Assembly: GCA_017858295.1 (NCBI GenBank) | Contig: JAFMBU010000093.1 | Location: 1-6,444, forward strand | Length of the DNA: 6,444 nt | Source: Porticoccaceae bacterium | GTDB taxonomy: Bacteria; Pseudomonadota; Gammaproteobacteria; Pseudomonadales; Porticoccaceae | Direction: 5' to 3' | Shown here: piece after piece, positions 4,551-6,444 of the stretch | Layout: the number at the start of each line of letters is the position of its first letter | Numbering within the stretch: the first letter of the stretch is position 1 | The notes under the pieces: model-generated | Told to the model about the DNA's origin: nothing | Seen by the model: the letters and a program-made list of their open reading frames with translations, nothing else | The model's database searches: none | Position numbers and translations under genes: made by a program

Positions 4551-6203
4551 ATGTCAGCTAAAGAAGTGAAGTTTGGCAGCAGTGCTCGCCAAGGTATGTT
4601 GGACGGTGTAAACATTCTCGCCAACGCCGTAAAAGTAACCCTAGGTCCCAAAGGCCGCAACGTAGTATTGGACAAGTCATTCGGTGCTCCCACCGTGACT
4701 AAAGATGGCGTATCTGTCGCCAAAGAAATTGAGCTCGCCGATAAGTTTGAAAATATGGGCGCGCAGATGGTTAAAGAAGTGGCGTCTAAAGCCTCTGACG
4801 AAGCCGGTGACGGCACCACCACCGCAACTGTATTGGCCCAGGCTATTATTATCGAAGGCCTCAAATCAGTTGCTGCTGGTATGAACCCCATGGATCTTAA
4901 GCGCGGTATCGACAAAGCAGTAGTTGCTGCTGTCACTGAAATCGCCGCTCTGGCCAAGCCTTGCTCTGAGTCTAAAGAAGTGGCTCAGGTGGGTACTATT
5001 TCGGCCAACAGCGATGCGCACATCGGCGATATTATTGCTGAAGCCATGGACAAGGTCGGTAAAGAAGGCGTGATCACTGTTGAAGAAGGCACTGGTCTGG
5101 AAAATGAATTGGATATTGTTGAAGGTATGCAGTTCGATCGCGGTTACCTGTCGCCATACTTCATCAACAACCAAGAGAACATGAGCGCTGAGCAAGAGAG
5201 CCCATTTATCCTGCTAGTTGATAAGAAGATCTCCAATATTCGCGAACTGCTGCCACTGCTGGAAAATGTTGCTAAAGCAGGCAAGCCGCTGATGATTATT
5301 GCGGAAGATGTTGAAGGGGAAGCGCTCGCCACTTTGGTTGTTAACAACCTGCGCGGCATAGTCAAAGTTGCTGCCTGTAAAGCACCTGGCTTCGGCGATC
5401 GTCGCAAGGCAATGCTGGAAGATATAGCCACATTGACTGGCGGTACAGTAATCTCTGAAGAAGTGGGTCTGGATCTTGAGACTGCTACTCTTGAGCACCT
5501 GGGTACAGCTAAGCGCGTCACCATGACCAAAGAAGCTACCACTATTGTTGATGGCGCTGGCGATGCAGCGACTATCGGTGCTCGCGTTAAGCAGATCCGT
5601 GCACAGATCGAAGACACCAGCTCAGACTACGACCGTGAAAAACTTCAGGAACGCGTAGCCAAGTTGGCTGGCGGTGTTGCAGTAATCAAGGTTGGTGCAG
5701 CCACTGAAATGGAAATGAAAGAGAAGAAAGCCCGCGTTGAAGACGCCCTGCACGCAACTCGTGCTGCGGTTGAAGAAGGCGTGGTACCTGGCGGCGGTGT
5801 TGCTCTGGTGCGTGTACTGCAGAAGATCGCAGACACAGTTGGCGACAACAACGATCAAACTGTGGGTGTGGGCATTGCCCTGCGCGCCATGGAAGCGCCA
5901 CTGCGTCAGATCGTAGAAAACGCTGGCGGAGAAGGTTCCGTAGTAGTCGACAAGGTTAAGTCAGGGGAAGGTAACTATGGTTACAACGCTGCCTCTGGCG
6001 AATACGGCGATATGATTGCCATGGGTATCCTGGATCCAGCCAAGGTTGCACGTACTGCTCTGCAGGCCGCTGCTTCTATTGCTGGTCTGATGATCACCAC
6101 TGAAGCCATGGTTGCCGATGCACCTAGTGATGCACCTGCTGGTGGCGGTATGCCAGATATGGGTGGCATGGGCGGAATGGGTGGTATGGGCGGCATGATG
6201 TAA
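4551..6203 (+). CDS. groEL: GroEL chaperonin (Hsp60)
   Basis: The ATP-driven double-ring folding chamber of the cytoplasm, working with GroES. The 550-residue product is full length and closely follows E. coli GroEL (548). Equatorial motifs are VTLGPKGRNVVLDKSFGAP (29-47), the ATP-site Asp52 in TKDGVSVA, and GDGTTTATVLAQ with catalytic Asp87. The apical domain carries EGMQFDRGYLSPYF and KAPGFGDRRKAML. The intermediate domain carries Asp398 in VEDALHATRAAVEEG, followed by PGGGVALVRVL. The C-terminus is the Gly-Gly-Met tail typical of group I chaperonins. The ATG is set by AAAGGA at 4538-4543 with seven-base spacing. All key residues are present and nothing suggests a specialised paralogue. A single upstream heat-shock promoter and a strong terminator frame the groESL operon. 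Confidence 0.99.
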   Translation: MSAKEVKFGSSARQGMLDGVNILANAVKVTLGPKGRNVVLDKSFGAPTVTKDGVSVAKEIELADKFENMGAQMVKEVASKASDEAGDGTTTATVLAQAIIIEGLKSVAAGMNPMDLKRGIDKAVVAAVTEIAALAKPCSESKEVAQVGTISANSDAHIGDIIAEAMDKVGKEGVITVEEGTGLENELDIVEGMQFDRGYLSPYFINNQENMSAEQESPFILLVDKKISNIRELLPLLENVAKAGKPLMIIAEDVEGEALATLVVNNLRGIVKVAACKAPGFGDRRKAMLEDIATLTGGTVISEEVGLDLETATLEHLGTAKRVTMTKEATTIVDGAGDAATIGARVKQIRAQIEDTSSDYDREKLQERVAKLAGGVAVIKVGAATEMEMKEKKARVEDALHATRAAVEEGVVPGGGVALVRVLQKIADTVGDNNDQTVGVGIALRAMEAPLRQIVENAGGEGSVVVDKVKSGEGNYGYNAASGEYGDMIAMGILDPAKVARTALQAAASIAGLMITTEAMVADAPSDAPAGGGMPDMGGMGGMGGMGGMM

Positions 6204-6225
6204 ATCTGCCTCTCGACCTGTTTTT

Positions 6226-6246
6226 CATAGGTTGTTATAACCTGTG
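6226..6246 (+). repeat. Stem-loop downstream of groEL
   Basis: CATAGGTT (6226-6233) pairs with AACCTGTG (6239-6246) through eight base pairs, including one T-G wobble, around a 5-nt loop. No T-run follows. It lies between the groEL stop and the main terminator, so it may protect the mRNA 3' end or have no role. Confidence 0.4.
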
Positions 6247-6275
6247 TTGGATAGGGAGCCATAAAGCTTAAGAAG

Positions 6276-6306
6276 AGCCCCGCAGTTTGCTGCGGGGCTT
6301 TTTTTT
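6276..6306 (+). terminator. Intrinsic terminator of groESL
   Basis: AGCCCCGCAG (6276-6285) and CTGCGGGGCT (6290-6299) form a perfect 10-bp GC-rich stem with a TTTG loop. A run of eight T (6299-6306) follows at once. It lies 72 nt after the groEL stop and is a textbook Rho-independent terminator. Confidence 0.95.
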
Positions 6307-6331
6307 GCCCTTTTTATTTGTTCAGGGCAAA
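6304..6331 (+). repeat. Second inverted repeat after the groESL terminator
   Basis: TTTGCCCT (6304-6311) and AGGGCAAA (6324-6331) form an 8-bp stem with a 12-nt loop. It shares the end of the T-run of the main terminator and has no T-run of its own on either strand. It may be a back-up or 3'-end structure. Confidence 0.4.
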
Positions 6332-6339
6332 TAACTATC

Positions 6340-6368
6340 AAAAAATCCCCTTTGCTGGCCTAAGGTGA
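6340..6368 (-). terminator. Possible intrinsic terminator of a convergent gene
   Basis: Read on the - strand, TCACCTT (6368-6362) pairs with AAGGGGA (6352-6346) around a 9-nt loop with one A-G mismatch. A run of six T (6345-6340) follows. It sits 7 nt after a - strand stop codon at 6376-6378, which suggests it ends a gene entering from the right edge. The stem is weak. Confidence 0.35.
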
Positions 6369-6375
6369 TTGCTAT

Positions 6376-6444
6376 TTAGGCGCTCTTCCTCAACAATTGA
6401 CGCCAAGAAAAATCGCCGTCCACAAGGGCGCAATACGTTAAATA
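6376..6444 (-). CDS. Possible 3' end of a convergent gene (partial)
   Basis: On the - strand one frame is open from the right edge for 22 codons and stops with TAA at 6376-6378. The peptide contains YCALVDGDFSWRQLL and ends in RKSA, a plausible helical C-terminus. A second - strand frame is also open across this stretch, so open length alone does not decide it. The support is the terminator-like hairpin 7 nt downstream. I do not recognise the family. Confidence 0.3.
   Translation of the reverse strand, partial: YLTYCALVDGDFSWRQLLRKSA

Noticed and set aside
6144..6203. Repetitive GGTGGCATG-like DNA at the end of groEL
   Set aside because: It encodes the ordinary Gly-Gly-Met tail of group I chaperonins.
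4464..6273. 10-bp direct repeat AAGCTTAAGA after groES (4464-4473) and after groEL (6264-6273)
   Set aside because: It is short, partly made of the groES stop codon, and has no partner features suggesting recombination or regulation; probably chance.
6397..6444. TTGACG as a -35 box for a gene beyond the right edge
   Set aside because: No -10 box occurs at suitable spacing, and the region is better explained as the 3' end of a - strand gene.

Overview
The window reads as ordinary chromosome from a gammaproteobacterium. The evidence is gene content and protein similarity: an ampD-ampE pair, a short AmpG, a PWHR-type alkyltransferase-like protein, and fxsA just upstream of groES-groEL. The groE promoter looks like a sigma-32 heat-shock promoter, and no CIRCE operator was found. 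Base composition looks balanced. A marine Cellvibrionales-like or SAR92-like source is possible, but that is a guess. Coding density is high, every full-length gene is intact, and there is no sign of phage, insertion sequence, CRISPR or tRNA.

Layout. Positions 1-104 appear to hold the 3' end of an unidentified + strand gene, which runs closely into ampD (118-660) and ampE (692-1657). Facing them on the - strand are ampG (1715-3001) and, upstream of it, a small alkyltransferase-like (ATL) gene (3083-3427). The 81 bp gap between the ATL gene and ampG holds four tandem 12-bp repeats. Divergent from the ATL gene is fxsA (most likely 3531-4007), followed by groES (4178-4471) and groEL (4551-6203) with a strong intrinsic terminator at 6276-6306. 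The last 138 bases probably hold the terminator and 3' end of a convergent - strand gene.

How the genes work together. AmpG imports anhydro-muropeptides released from the wall, AmpD cleaves the peptide from anhydroMurNAc in the cytoplasm, and AmpE is the membrane partner encoded with AmpD. The left half is therefore a peptidoglycan-recycling cluster, with no ampR or beta-lactamase gene in view. The right half is a heat-shock block. GroES and GroEL form the chaperonin, and both fxsA and groES are preceded by sigma-32-like promoter sequences.

I did not find a convincing undescribed system. The signals most worth a second look are small non-coding ones: the 12-bp repeat array in the ampG leader, the candidate heat-shock promoter that also decides the fxsA start, an isolated perfect Shine-Dalgarno next to a 12-bp palindrome upstream of groES, and mutually exclusive hairpins between groES and groEL.
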